Virus record (IMG/VR): IMGVR_UViG_3300046028_000302 | Coordinates: 1 to 22,058 of that record | DNA: 22,058 bases | From: a virus | Reading direction: 5' to 3' (one strand) | Part shown: positions 6,646 through 14,604 of the stretch, in pieces | How the letters are laid out: every line of letters begins with the position of its first letter | How positions within the stretch are numbered: position 1 is the first letter of the stretch | Position numbers and translations under genes: made by a program | Notes under the pieces: generated by a model | What the model was told of the DNA's origin: nothing | Databases searched by the model: none | What the model saw: the letters and a program-made list of their open reading frames with translations, nothing else

Positions 6646-9014
6646 TGGATAGATTATTAGTTAATAATACGGAACTAGATTTAAACGATAGAGTACCATT
6701 CCCTTTAAACTTTTCCATAGCAGATAGTAAAGAACCAAATAAGCGTAAAAGGAATTACTCGAAAGAAGTTGTTATTCCCGGCACGGCTTCAAACATGGCT
6801 TTTTTTAGTTCCGCTTATCAATTAGCTTTATCTACGGTTGACAATACTACTTTAATCGGTTTTAACTTTGACCCAACGGTAAGAGTAAAAGCAAAGTATT
6901 ATAAAGAGGGTTTACTTGTTTTTAACGGGCTATTAAGATTAAATCAAGTTACTATATCAAATGGTAACTATTCGTTTAAGTGTACGTTATTTTCAAACTT
7001 CATTGATTTATTCATGAAGCTAGGAGATAAAAAGATAAGCGAGTTAGGTTGGTCTGAATATAACCATTTATTAAATAGAACCAATGTAATCAATTCATTT
7101 GATACTTCGGTAAAAGTGGAAGGTGTAGATACGGTTAATTTCACGGCAGGCTTGCCAGATGGCTTTGGTTACCATTACGGATTAGTTGAATACGGTTATA
7201 CAGCTTATTCGACAAGGTCAACAACTGATATTATACCTTTGACTTATGCGCGGGAAATATTCACTAAATGTTTAGAGCTTGCTAACTTAACGCATGAGTC
7301 TGATTACTTAGATTCTGCAATATACAAAAAGAAGTTAATAGGTTTTGGAGGCGGTCAAAAAATATCTTTACCATCTACAGAGGTTGCAAATAGACGCGTT
7401 AAATTTACAAGCACTTTAAGCAATGTTAAAGAATATGTTTATATAGCTGTAGACCCTGACAATGCGAATAGATATAGATACTTAGCTAATAATTGGATTG
7501 ATATGTTGGCAACGTGGGACGGTATCACATCTACTTTAGTACATGATAATTTTGACCAATACTATATAGACCATACAAATACACCAGCAGGATATTACAA
7601 TTACATAACTATAAAGAAACAAGGTTTATATAATCTAAATATATCACACCCTATAGAAGTAGCTTTTGATTTTGGAGCTATGAGTAACGCTGGCGGTATA
7701 TTTAATGTTAAGTGGGAAGTTTTAAAAAATGGCGCGGTTATAGATTCTCAATTAGTTGAAGAGGGTGACATTACTACAACTTATGCAAATACATTTACCT
7801 ATAATAGTAATATTCAATTAAATGTTAGTGATGTTATTAATATGCGGTTTCAAGTTTATGTAGATTATAAGCTAGACGCTACAATGTTTTCGGGAGTAGA
7901 ACCATTAGAGATAAGTATAACTTCTAGTTCTAACTTCACTACGGATTTAACGAGCGTACAAGCTACATTACAAGATGGTGACGTAGTAGATATTAGTAGA
8001 TTCATGCCAGATATGAAAGCTAGTACATTCTTTGAAGCTGAAATGTTAATGGCTAACCTTTATTTTAGTGACCCTGACATCTACGGAGTGATTAAAATAG
8101 AGCCTTTAAACGATTTTTATAAACCTACTACAGAATTTTGGGACATTACAGATATAGTTGACCATTCAAAAGATATTAATATAATGCCATCTAGTAAAAT
8201 TGAGGGTAAAATATACAAATATCAATGGATGAAAGACCAAGATTATGATAATAAAAAGTATTTCGGTTACTTCGGTATAGATTACGGGAATCATTGGTAC
8301 ACAGTTCCATCTACGTTTCAAGTAGGAGAGCGAGTTTATCAATTACCATACGCTCAAACAGTGCCAACAGATGCTATATTTCCATTCGTAGCGCCTAGAA
8401 TTATAGACGTAGACATACAGACGGGAATAGTAAAGCCATTTAAAGGTAAACCTAGAACTTATTTATGGAATGGTTTAAAAAGTGGGTCATGGAGGTTAAC
8501 AGACACCAACACGGCTACCTATTCAGATTTAACAACTTACCCTAGTGTACATCATTTTGATAATTGGGAAAGTCCAAACTTCGATTTGAATTGGGGTATG
8601 CCTATACTATTTGATTATCCAGCTACGTCCGTAACAAGTGACAATCTTTTTACTAGATATCATGAAAGGTTTGTTAAGGAAATGACTGGACGAGATAGTA
8701 AGATAGTAGAACTTTATGCAAAGATAAGCGTTAACGATATTAATAGCTTAGATTTTAGTAAATCTGTAATGTGGAACGGAGTACTTTATAGACTTAATCA
8801 AATAACGGATTTTGATAGTAACGTATCAGAGTCTACAAAAATAGAATTAATAAAAATAATACAAGCAAACAACCCCGTAACGGGTACTATAACATGGACG
8901 GAATTACCAACCGTAGATATTGAGTTTTCTCCTTCAGATACGGGTACAGATGTGGGTGTTGGTTTTGGGGGTGTTGAGGACATATTAACTTACAGTGATA
9001 TATTTTTTGGATAA
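6645..9014 (+). CDS. Large tail hub/baseplate-like structural protein, 789 aa
   Basis: The N-terminal 130 residues carry a pattern that I recall from large Bacteroidetes phage tail proteins: basic residues then VVIPGTASNMAFF (42-54), FDPTVRVKAKYYKEG (75-89) and VFNGLLRLNQV (92-102). This resembles a hub-type beta barrel that binds the tail tube end. The middle is a long beta-rich region with many Tyr/Asn/Asp. The C-terminal third has another beta domain (VLYRLNQITDFDSN, about residues 706-719) and an acidic Gly/Val-rich end. No lytic, peptidase or sugar-binding motif is evident. Its place before the tape measure and its size are consistent with a tail tip or receptor-contact protein. TAATG junctions at both ends indicate coupled translation. 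Confidence 0.5.
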   Translation: MDRLLVNNTELDLNDRVPFPLNFSIADSKEPNKRKRNYSKEVVIPGTASNMAFFSSAYQLALSTVDNTTLIGFNFDPTVRVKAKYYKEGLLVFNGLLRLNQVTISNGNYSFKCTLFSNFIDLFMKLGDKKISELGWSEYNHLLNRTNVINSFDTSVKVEGVDTVNFTAGLPDGFGYHYGLVEYGYTAYSTRSTTDIIPLTYAREIFTKCLELANLTHESDYLDSAIYKKKLIGFGGGQKISLPSTEVANRRVKFTSTLSNVKEYVYIAVDPDNANRYRYLANNWIDMLATWDGITSTLVHDNFDQYYIDHTNTPAGYYNYITIKKQGLYNLNISHPIEVAFDFGAMSNAGGIFNVKWEVLKNGAVIDSQLVEEGDITTTYANTFTYNSNIQLNVSDVINMRFQVYVDYKLDATMFSGVEPLEISITSSSNFTTDLTSVQATLQDGDVVDISRFMPDMKASTFFEAEMLMANLYFSDPDIYGVIKIEPLNDFYKPTTEFWDITDIVDHSKDINIMPSSKIEGKIYKYQWMKDQDYDNKKYFGYFGIDYGNHWYTVPSTFQVGERVYQLPYAQTVPTDAIFPFVAPRIIDVDIQTGIVKPFKGKPRTYLWNGLKSGSWRLTDTNTATYSDLTTYPSVHHFDNWESPNFDLNWGMPILFDYPATSVTSDNLFTRYHERFVKEMTGRDSKIVELYAKISVNDINSLDFSKSVMWNGVLYRLNQITDFDSNVSESTKIELIKIIQANNPVTGTITWTELPTVDIEFSPSDTGTDVGVGFGGVEDILTYSDIFFG

Positions 9015-9508
9015 TGGACATTAAAAGAAGACAAGTAATTAAAAGAAGTACAGGTGTTGCAACAGTTCCTGTAAGTGGTGACCATAGAAATGGCGACTGG
9101 ATTGTAACCGATATCTACGAAGGTGAGTTGATGCAAGACATTACCACGGGTTTATTATACACTCGTTTAGGCAATGATATACTAGACGCTAACGGAAAGC
9201 CTTTAGTGAAAAATTACCGTGCTTTAATAAGTCAAGTAAGTACAACCGCGCCAAGTGTAATAGAGTTTGAAAACACTATAGGTGCAATTGTATGGACTAG
9301 AATTTCAGCGGGTAAATATATGGGTACACTAGTAGGAGCTTTTACTATAAACAAAGTAGAGTGTTATTGTGGAACACCAATGGTTAACGATAGGGTTTAT
9401 AACTTTTATAGAAAGTCAGCAGATGCCGTTGAATTATACACTTATGAAGCTGGAGTTTTTACAGATGCAATTATAGATAATTTATCAATTAAAATAACTA
9501 TTAACTAA
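9014..9508 (+). CDS. Hypothetical tail protein, 164 aa
   Basis: The N-terminus is basic (MDIKRRQVIKRS). It is followed by a segment DITTGLLYTRLGNDI (about 42-56) that resembles the short 'given/label' repeats found in tail fibres and neck fibres. The second half (IGAIVWTRISAGKYMGTLVG, 89-108) looks like a beta-sandwich strand pair seen in small Bacteroidetes phage virion proteins. Two Cys (117, 119) occur near one another. There is no enzyme motif. It lies between the hub-like protein and the tape measure with TAATG junctions at both sides, so it is probably a small tail or fibre component. The exact role is unknown. Confidence 0.5.
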   Translation: MDIKRRQVIKRSTGVATVPVSGDHRNGDWIVTDIYEGELMQDITTGLLYTRLGNDILDANGKPLVKNYRALISQVSTTAPSVIEFENTIGAIVWTRISAGKYMGTLVGAFTINKVECYCGTPMVNDRVYNFYRKSADAVELYTYEAGVFTDAIIDNLSIKITIN

Positions 9509-11859
9509 TGGCTGAAGAAATAGTATTTAAAACCACGGTCGACACTGGTAATAGTGTCTCTGCAATTAACGACGTAGACAAAGCGTTAAAGGAAGTTAAT
9601 TCAACGGTAAAAAGTAATAGTGTTGATTCTAATAAAGCCTTTGATGATCTTAATGCGAAAGTTGATAGTGGCGAGTTATCAGTAAGGCAATTAAGTAAAG
9701 CTGTAAAGGAATACGCTACTATTGCCGTGCAAGCGGGTGAAGATAGCCCTATAGGTCAGGAAGCTATAAGAAGGGCTGGTGAACTTAAAGATAGATTAGG
9801 CGACCTTCAAACACAGATAAACAATAACGCCAACGACGGGCGTAGTATGCAAACAGCTTTACAACTCGGTCAAGGTATTGCGGCAGGTTATGCAGTTGCT
9901 CAAGGTGCTTTAGCTTTGTTTGGTGATGAGAATAAAGACCTACAAAAAACACTTGTCAAACTGCAAGCAATACAAGCTGTACTAGCAGGACTTGAAGAAA
10001 TACGTTCTATCTTAGAAAAGGAAAGTTTAGTAAGAACTGCAGCTCTTAAAGTTTGGAATGTAGTAAAGGTAGCTAGTGAGTACGCATATGCGACTGCAAT
10101 AGGAACAAGTACGGGAGCTTTAAAATTAGCTAGGCTTGCAATGCTTGCTTTACCTATAGTTGCTATTATTGCTGGTATTATAGCTATAGGTTCAGCTATG
10201 TCAGCGTTTGGGGACGAAACAGAATCAACTGAGGAAAAACAAAAGAGGTTAGATGATGCTTTAGAAGCTACAAATAAAACTTTAGAATCTCAAAAATTAG
10301 CCTATGAAAATGCAGCAACGGCATCAAAGTGGGCAAATGATAAACAATTAATAGACGCCTTAAATGCAGGGGCAAGTGAGAAGGAAATAAATGATATAAA
10401 ATTAAAAGGTTCAAAAAACAGATTAGCCATTTTAAAAGCTGAATACGAAAAAAACAAAGAAAATGCTTTGGTAATGTATTCCGACTTAAAAATTACTCAA
10501 GCTCAAGTAGATGCTATAATGAAGTCGAAAAGTGACTCTTATAAAAAATATTCTACTGAATTAATGAATATGAATATGGCAGAAGCTCAATCCAGAAACG
10601 AATCAATAAGGGCAACTCGGAAATCACAAAATGAAGATAATAAAAAACAAGCTGAAGCTAGTATAGAACATAATAAAAAAGTTAAAGAAGCTGCAATAAA
10701 ACATAAACAGGATTTAGCGAAGGTCGAAGAGGATAATAGAGTAGCCATGCATAATAGTGAGGTTGGATTCTTTGAAGCCACTATTTTAAGCAACCAAGAA
10801 TTAAGTAAAAAAGCTTTTAACGCTCAAAAAGGATTATTACTAGAAAATAAAGAGTTCGCGCTAGCTGACTTAAAAGCAACGGAAGGACAAAAAGAAGCTA
10901 TTAAAGCAAAGTATAATGCTGACTTAATAAAATTAGAGAAAGAACATAATGATGCGTTAAAAGAAATTGTTTATAAAGATAAAAAAGCAATTTTAGAGGT
11001 TGCATTAAATGATGACACAAAAAATGTAGAAGCTAAAAAAGACTTACTATTACTAGAAAGAGATTTTTTACTATCAAATACTAAATTAACTGAAGCGGAA
11101 ATTTTCGCTATAAAACAAAATTATATAAAAGAGGTTCAGGATATGGATTCCGAAGCTTATACAGCTTACCAAGAGGCTACAAACACGGCGCAACAAAATG
11201 AAATTAATGGAGTAAATGAAAAATACGACGCATTAATTAAAACCGCTGAACAATACGGATTTGACACTATAGAACTTGAAAAGAAAAGACAAGAAGAGTT
11301 AAATAAGATAGAAGAAGCTGCAACGGTTAAAAAAATAGATAACGTTAAAAAGTATGCAGACGCTACAATGGCTTCTTTAAATGCTTTAAACGATTTACAA
11401 AACCAATTAGACGCTAATAAATTAAAAAATCAAAACTTAACAGAAGCGCAAGTATTAGAGATTAAAAAGAAAGCGTTTAATAGAGACAAGGCTTTAAAGA
11501 TTGCAAGTGTTTCTATAAATACAGCAGAAGCTATAAGTAAATCCGTTGCTGCAAGTCCATTAACATTTGGAGCGCCTTTCTCTGTATTCTCAGCGGTCAC
11601 GGGAATAGCACAGATTGCAGCAATTGCAAGCACTAAGTTTGACGGAGGTGGTAGTAATATTACAGCCCCAACTACACCAGCAAATGAAAATCAAAGTTCT
11701 GGCGGTGGCGGTTTTGGTGTAGGTTCTACTAGTGAAGTGTCAAGTGTTGGACTTACAGATAATGCTACAGGAATAAAAGTAACCGTTGTAGACTCTGAAA
11801 TCAAAGCCGTTATGGATGCTTCAGCTGCTGCTAGTGTATTGTCTACTTTCGGGGGTTAG
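9508..11859 (+). CDS. Tail tape-measure protein, 783 aa
   Basis: This protein sets tail length and is ejected with DNA. It shows the usual architecture: a helical N-terminus, a hydrophobic segment (about 208-232, LARLAMLALPIVAIIAGI and onward), a very long Lys/Glu/Ala-rich coiled-coil region (about 240-650), then a C-terminal membrane-like helix series with SINTAEAISKSVAASP (about 668-683) and GIAQIAAIAS, ending in a Gly/Ser-rich linker and a small beta domain. At roughly 1.5 angstrom per residue it would correspond to a tail a little over 100 nm long, consistent with a siphovirus. It is the last gene of the tail block and ends with TAG. It lies four genes downstream of its chaperone. Confidence 0.85.
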   Translation: MAEEIVFKTTVDTGNSVSAINDVDKALKEVNSTVKSNSVDSNKAFDDLNAKVDSGELSVRQLSKAVKEYATIAVQAGEDSPIGQEAIRRAGELKDRLGDLQTQINNNANDGRSMQTALQLGQGIAAGYAVAQGALALFGDENKDLQKTLVKLQAIQAVLAGLEEIRSILEKESLVRTAALKVWNVVKVASEYAYATAIGTSTGALKLARLAMLALPIVAIIAGIIAIGSAMSAFGDETESTEEKQKRLDDALEATNKTLESQKLAYENAATASKWANDKQLIDALNAGASEKEINDIKLKGSKNRLAILKAEYEKNKENALVMYSDLKITQAQVDAIMKSKSDSYKKYSTELMNMNMAEAQSRNESIRATRKSQNEDNKKQAEASIEHNKKVKEAAIKHKQDLAKVEEDNRVAMHNSEVGFFEATILSNQELSKKAFNAQKGLLLENKEFALADLKATEGQKEAIKAKYNADLIKLEKEHNDALKEIVYKDKKAILEVALNDDTKNVEAKKDLLLLERDFLLSNTKLTEAEIFAIKQNYIKEVQDMDSEAYTAYQEATNTAQQNEINGVNEKYDALIKTAEQYGFDTIELEKKRQEELNKIEEAATVKKIDNVKKYADATMASLNALNDLQNQLDANKLKNQNLTEAQVLEIKKKAFNRDKALKIASVSINTAEAISKSVAASPLTFGAPFSVFSAVTGIAQIAAIASTKFDGGGSNITAPTTPANENQSSGGGGFGVGSTSEVSSVGLTDNATGIKVTVVDSEIKAVMDASAAASVLSTFGG

Positions 11860-11889
11860 TGTAAACACTATTTAGAATTAATCTAAATA
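11858..11889 (+). other. Hairpin region after the tape-measure gene
   Basis: After the TAG at 11857-11859, TATTTAGA (11869-11876) and TCTAAATA (11882-11889) form a perfect 8-bp stem around the loop ATTAA. The core AGA-ATTAA-TCT is identical to that of the terminator at 14553-14591. No T tract follows, so it is a weak terminator at best. It could act as an attenuator, an RNA end or a processing signal. A small palindrome, AGTGTAAACACT-like, precedes it at 11858-11869. Confidence 0.35.
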
Positions 11890-11916
11890 AAATGTAAATA
11901 ATTCAATTTTAATTAA

Positions 11917-11924
11917 TAACTTTA
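11917..11924 (+). promoter_or_regulatory. Promoter -7-like octamer TAACTTTA before protease/scaffold gene
   Basis: TAACTTTA lies exactly 4 nt before the ATG at 11929 in a 69-nt, highly AT-rich intergenic gap, one of the longest gaps in the window. It matches TAnnTTTG except for the last base. No -33 TTG is visible. The ATG spacing equals that at 14605 and 18505, which supports a start of transcription at or near the ATG and a leaderless mRNA for the capsid unit. Confidence 0.5.
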
Positions 11925-11928
11925 TATT

Positions 11929-13005
11929 ATGTTACCAATTTATAAGCTTACAATTAATGACAATGATGAGACGGGCGTAGACTATAACGCGTTTGTTGAC
12001 ACGCCTGCACACTTAAAAGCCTTTATTGCTTTTGATAAATCAATGCCTTATAAGTTTAAAGAAGAACAAAGAATTGTAACGGGTGTTATGATGAGCGCAA
12101 ATACTTTGATTTACAGAAATAGTCCAGATATTGGAGAACACCAAGTTTTCTTCGACGTTGCTACAATTAAACAAATAGTACTTAAGTTTTTTAAGAACAG
12201 TTTTGGGAACAATGTAAATAAAATGCACAATGAAAACGATAAAGTAAACGGTGCTATAATGCTAGAAAGTTTTTTTATTGATTCAAAGCGAGGTGTTAAC
12301 GCCCCTATCGAATTTAGTAAACAAAATCTACAAGATGGGACTTGGATAGCTTCCTACAAAGTAGAGAATGACCAACTATGGGACGAAGTAAAAAGTGGAA
12401 AGTTTCAAGGTTTTAGTGTCGAAGGAATTTTTGATAGAATACAAGTAAATATAAAAACAAATAATAAACAAAAGATGAACAAAAAAGAAGTAAGTGGTAA
12501 GTCACTCTTTAATTTGATTTTTGGTAAAAGCAAGTTTGAAGAAGTGCCAGTTACAGAAGAAACAGTTTCATCATTTGCGGAGGTTACATCACTAGACGGC
12601 ACGGTGCTGACTTATGAGGGTGAACTAGCAATTGATGCGCCTATCTTCGTAATTGATGAGAATGGCGACAAGTTGCCAGCCCCAGCATTAGATTATCAAT
12701 GTGAAATTGATGGTAAAGTATTAATTATTTCAGTTAATGAAAGCGGTTTAATTTCTGCTATTGAAGACGTTATCGTTGAAGAAGCTGAGATGAGCGCTGA
12801 GATTAAAGACTCAATCCTTGCAGAAGTTGCTGAAGTAATGAAAAGTACTTTAGAAGCTACGTTTGCTAAAATTGAAGAATTGACTTCAGAACTTAAAAAA
12901 CTTAAAGAAGAGAAAGTGAGCAAGTTTCAAAATGAAGCTAAAACGGGAGTTAAAGAAGTTGCTAAAATGACAGCAAACGAAATCCTAAAAAATATTAAAA
13001 ACTAA
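11929..13005 (+). CDS. Prohead protease (XkdF-like) fused to scaffold domain
   Basis: This 358-aa protein combines a capsid maturation protease with a scaffold. The N-terminal part (about 1-175) resembles XkdF-type serine proteases: GVMMSANTLIYRN (52-64), EHQVFFD (70-76), a His in VNKMHNE (H100), E113 in MLESFFID and a candidate nucleophile in FQGFSVEG (S163). A short linker (about 171-182) leads to a charged C-terminal half with a Glu/Lys-rich coiled coil (about 285-340), typical of scaffolding. The gene lies directly upstream of the major capsid gene, as expected. It follows a -7-like octamer at 4 nt. The His/Ser pair is read from the sequence; the catalytic assignment is inferred from the family. 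Confidence 0.75.
   Translation: MLPIYKLTINDNDETGVDYNAFVDTPAHLKAFIAFDKSMPYKFKEEQRIVTGVMMSANTLIYRNSPDIGEHQVFFDVATIKQIVLKFFKNSFGNNVNKMHNENDKVNGAIMLESFFIDSKRGVNAPIEFSKQNLQDGTWIASYKVENDQLWDEVKSGKFQGFSVEGIFDRIQVNIKTNNKQKMNKKEVSGKSLFNLIFGKSKFEEVPVTEETVSSFAEVTSLDGTVLTYEGELAIDAPIFVIDENGDKLPAPALDYQCEIDGKVLIISVNESGLISAIEDVIVEEAEMSAEIKDSILAEVAEVMKSTLEATFAKIEELTSELKKLKEEKVSKFQNEAKTGVKEVAKMTANEILKNIKN
12475..13005 (+). CDS. Probable nested scaffold protein from internal start, 176 aa
   Basis: Residue M183 of the protease-scaffold gene marks the boundary between the protease and the scaffold part. The bases before it (AATAAACAAAAG) are A-rich and G-ended, much like the leader of the capsid gene (AAATAAATAAAG), and both coding starts read M-N-K. 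A separate scaffold of 176 aa made from this in-frame start would parallel the C/Nu3 arrangement of lambda, giving more scaffold than protease. It contains the coiled-coil region and no protease residues. The start could also be a plain internal Met in A-rich DNA. Confidence 0.45.
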   Translation: MNKKEVSGKSLFNLIFGKSKFEEVPVTEETVSSFAEVTSLDGTVLTYEGELAIDAPIFVIDENGDKLPAPALDYQCEIDGKVLIISVNESGLISAIEDVIVEEAEMSAEIKDSILAEVAEVMKSTLEATFAKIEELTSELKKLKEEKVSKFQNEAKTGVKEVAKMTANEILKNIKN

Positions 13006-13023
13006 ATTTAAAAATAAATAAAG
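13006..13023 (+). promoter_or_regulatory. A-rich translation leader of the capsid gene
   Basis: The 18 bases between the scaffold stop and the capsid ATG are almost only A and T and end in AAATAAATAAAG directly before ATG. No Shine-Dalgarno is present. In Bacteroidetes, A-rich positions just upstream of the start favour efficient initiation without Shine-Dalgarno pairing, so this fits a strongly translated gene. Confidence 0.5.
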
Positions 13024-14010
13024 ATGAATAAAATTGGAAAATTGGGTAAAGCCCTTAAAGAAAAATTTGATTACGATGTAGTTGGATTACCAGCATGGAC
13101 TGACAATACAATGCCTGTAGTAATTACAGACTTGATTAACAACTCTGATTTTTTAAGTTCTTTGACTTTAGAGTCAGATGTTAAAGGAACGAAAGAGATT
13201 GCTTTGTTAAATTCAGATGTAACGCTTCAAGCTAAAGTTGCTTGTACTCCTTCTCCTGATGGTTCTGTTATCTTTACAAAAGCTGACCTTACAACTGTAC
13301 CTTTGTACATGGGTATCGAGTTTTGTAATGAAGACCTTAATGGTAAAATGACTCAAATCTTAAACAAGTTAGGTTTGAAAATGCAAGACGGTCAACTTCC
13401 TGCAGACCTTGAAACTGTTTTAGGTGCTTACCTTGGTAAATTGTTACAACGTAAAGCTCAGTTAGTAGTTGTTTCTGGTGACACTTCTTCAATCGACCCT
13501 GAACTAGTTTTGATGAATGGTTTACGTCACATCTTAGTTAACGATGCAGATGTATTGACTTACGATGCAGCAGATGCTACAATGACATCTACAAACGCTT
13601 ATACTCAATTTATCGGAGTACATGATAAAATACCTACTGAATTGTTTGATAACGAAATGACTATCAAATTATATACAGGACGTACTGAAGCTAGAAAATG
13701 TATCACAGCTTGGAATACTGCTAATCAATATGATCACGTAGTTGTTACTAATACTAAATCTAGTGTTTCTTTTATCCTTCCTGGAACAAACGTTGAAGTT
13801 GTTACTTTGCCAGAGTTAGATGGTAAATCTGAAATTTACGCTATTCCTTTAGATTTAACTTTCTTAGGTGTTGATTCTTTAGATGATATGAATTTTGAAG
13901 TTAAGTACGATGCTTATAACGATAAATTGAAAGCTGAAGCTTCATTTAGATTAGGTACTCAAATTGTTTGGGGTCAATACTTTGTTAGACTTCATTTGTT
14001 AAACTCTTAA
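13024..14010 (+). CDS. Major capsid protein
   Basis: This 328-aa protein is called the shell protein from its position after protease/scaffold, its length and its composition (mixed alpha/beta, no enzyme motif, balanced charge). Features include a basic N-terminus (MNKIGKLGKALKEKFDY), a long helix-like stretch with QLPADLETVLGAYLGKLLQR (about 123-142, a candidate spine helix), and a beta-rich C-terminal part ending FRLGTQIVWGQYFVRLHLLN. Codon use differs by eye from the neighbours: Leu CTT and TTG and C/T-ended codons are frequent where tail genes favour TTA and CTA, the sort of bias expected for the most expressed gene. I see no separate delta domain; it may lie in the scaffold. A fold of HK97 type is inferred. 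Confidence 0.8.
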   Translation: MNKIGKLGKALKEKFDYDVVGLPAWTDNTMPVVITDLINNSDFLSSLTLESDVKGTKEIALLNSDVTLQAKVACTPSPDGSVIFTKADLTTVPLYMGIEFCNEDLNGKMTQILNKLGLKMQDGQLPADLETVLGAYLGKLLQRKAQLVVVSGDTSSIDPELVLMNGLRHILVNDADVLTYDAADATMTSTNAYTQFIGVHDKIPTELFDNEMTIKLYTGRTEARKCITAWNTANQYDHVVVTNTKSSVSFILPGTNVEVVTLPELDGKSEIYAIPLDLTFLGVDSLDDMNFEVKYDAYNDKLKAEASFRLGTQIVWGQYFVRLHLLNS

Positions 14011-14022
14011 TATTACTGAATT

Positions 14023-14532
14023 ATGTGTGAAATCCTAGAAGGAAAGAACGCAGTATGTGATAGCGTAGGCGGTGTAAAAGCCATCTACGCTTGGAATACT
14101 GCAGACGCTACAATAACAAAGGCAAATGGTACTATTTCATCTTTATCTTTAGCAGCTGGTAAATATATCCACAAGTTTTTTGTTGAAATGGAGACGTCTA
14201 AATTTACAGCCACGAAAATAGGTGATAGAAAAAATCAATCTGTAGCATACGAGCAAACAGGAACTATGATGTTGAGCGGTAATACTGCAACTGATATTGT
14301 AAACCTTGAAGCTTTAGAAATCGCTAGAACTACTTTCGCTGTAGAATTGAACGATGGTACTTACGAAGTATTCTACGAAACTAACGGGGCGAGTGTTTCA
14401 GGTGTTAGAGATTCTGGACAAGCTTATGAAGATGCAAACGGTAACGTTTTAACTTTATCTGGTAAAGAAAAGAATAGACCTAATAAAATTGCTGCAGGAT
14501 TAATTACAGCATTGTTAGACCCTGTTTCTTAA
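14023..14532 (+). CDS. Major tail tube protein (probable)
   Basis: This 169-aa beta-rich protein starts MCEILEGKNAVCDSVGGVK, close to the opening of tail tube proteins that I recall from Bacteroidetes phages (a Cys near residue 2, a second Cys near 12, then GGVK). The centre has a YEQTGTMMLSGN strand pair (about 75-86) and an LEALEIARTTFAVEL helix-strand (about 93-107). The end has a DANGNVLTLSGKEKNRPNKI stretch (about 137-156), matching the 'LTFTGEEK' close of the family. Like the capsid gene, it uses more C/T-ended codons. It follows the capsid by 12 nt and is followed by a strong terminator, so the pair is co-transcribed. A decoration protein is the main alternative. Confidence 0.6.
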   Translation: MCEILEGKNAVCDSVGGVKAIYAWNTADATITKANGTISSLSLAAGKYIHKFFVEMETSKFTATKIGDRKNQSVAYEQTGTMMLSGNTATDIVNLEALEIARTTFAVELNDGTYEVFYETNGASVSGVRDSGQAYEDANGNVLTLSGKEKNRPNKIAAGLITALLDPVS

Positions 14533-14552
14533 TTAGAAATAATAAATTAATT

Positions 14553-14591
14553 AAAACCTTATTGAGAATTAATCTTAATAAGGTTTTTTTT
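14553..14591 (+). terminator. Strong intrinsic terminator after capsid/tail-tube unit
   Basis: A 15-bp stem pairs 14553-14567 with 14573-14587. It has one G-T wobble (14564/14576) and the loop ATTAA. The stem is followed by a run of T that starts inside its right arm (T14584-14591, eight T). It sits 21 nt after the tail-tube stop and directly ahead of a -7-like octamer. This is the clearest transcription end in the window. Confidence 0.85.
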
Positions 14592-14592
14592 G

Positions 14593-14600
14593 TATCTTTG
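14593..14600 (+). promoter_or_regulatory. Promoter -7-like octamer TATCTTTG right after the terminator
   Basis: TATCTTTG matches TAnnTTTG fully and ends 4 nt before the ATG at 14605. It starts 2 nt after the T tract of the terminator, so one unit ends and the next would begin within 10 nt. No -33 TTG at about 20 nt upstream is visible, as that position falls in the terminator loop. Leaderless transcription of the portal unit is the prediction. Confidence 0.55.
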
Positions 14601-14604
14601 AACT

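Noticed and set aside
11858-11869. Short palindrome AGTG-TAAA-CACT after the tape-measure stop
   Set aside because: A four-base stem is too weak to claim as a terminator or operator; mentioned only as part of the hairpin region.
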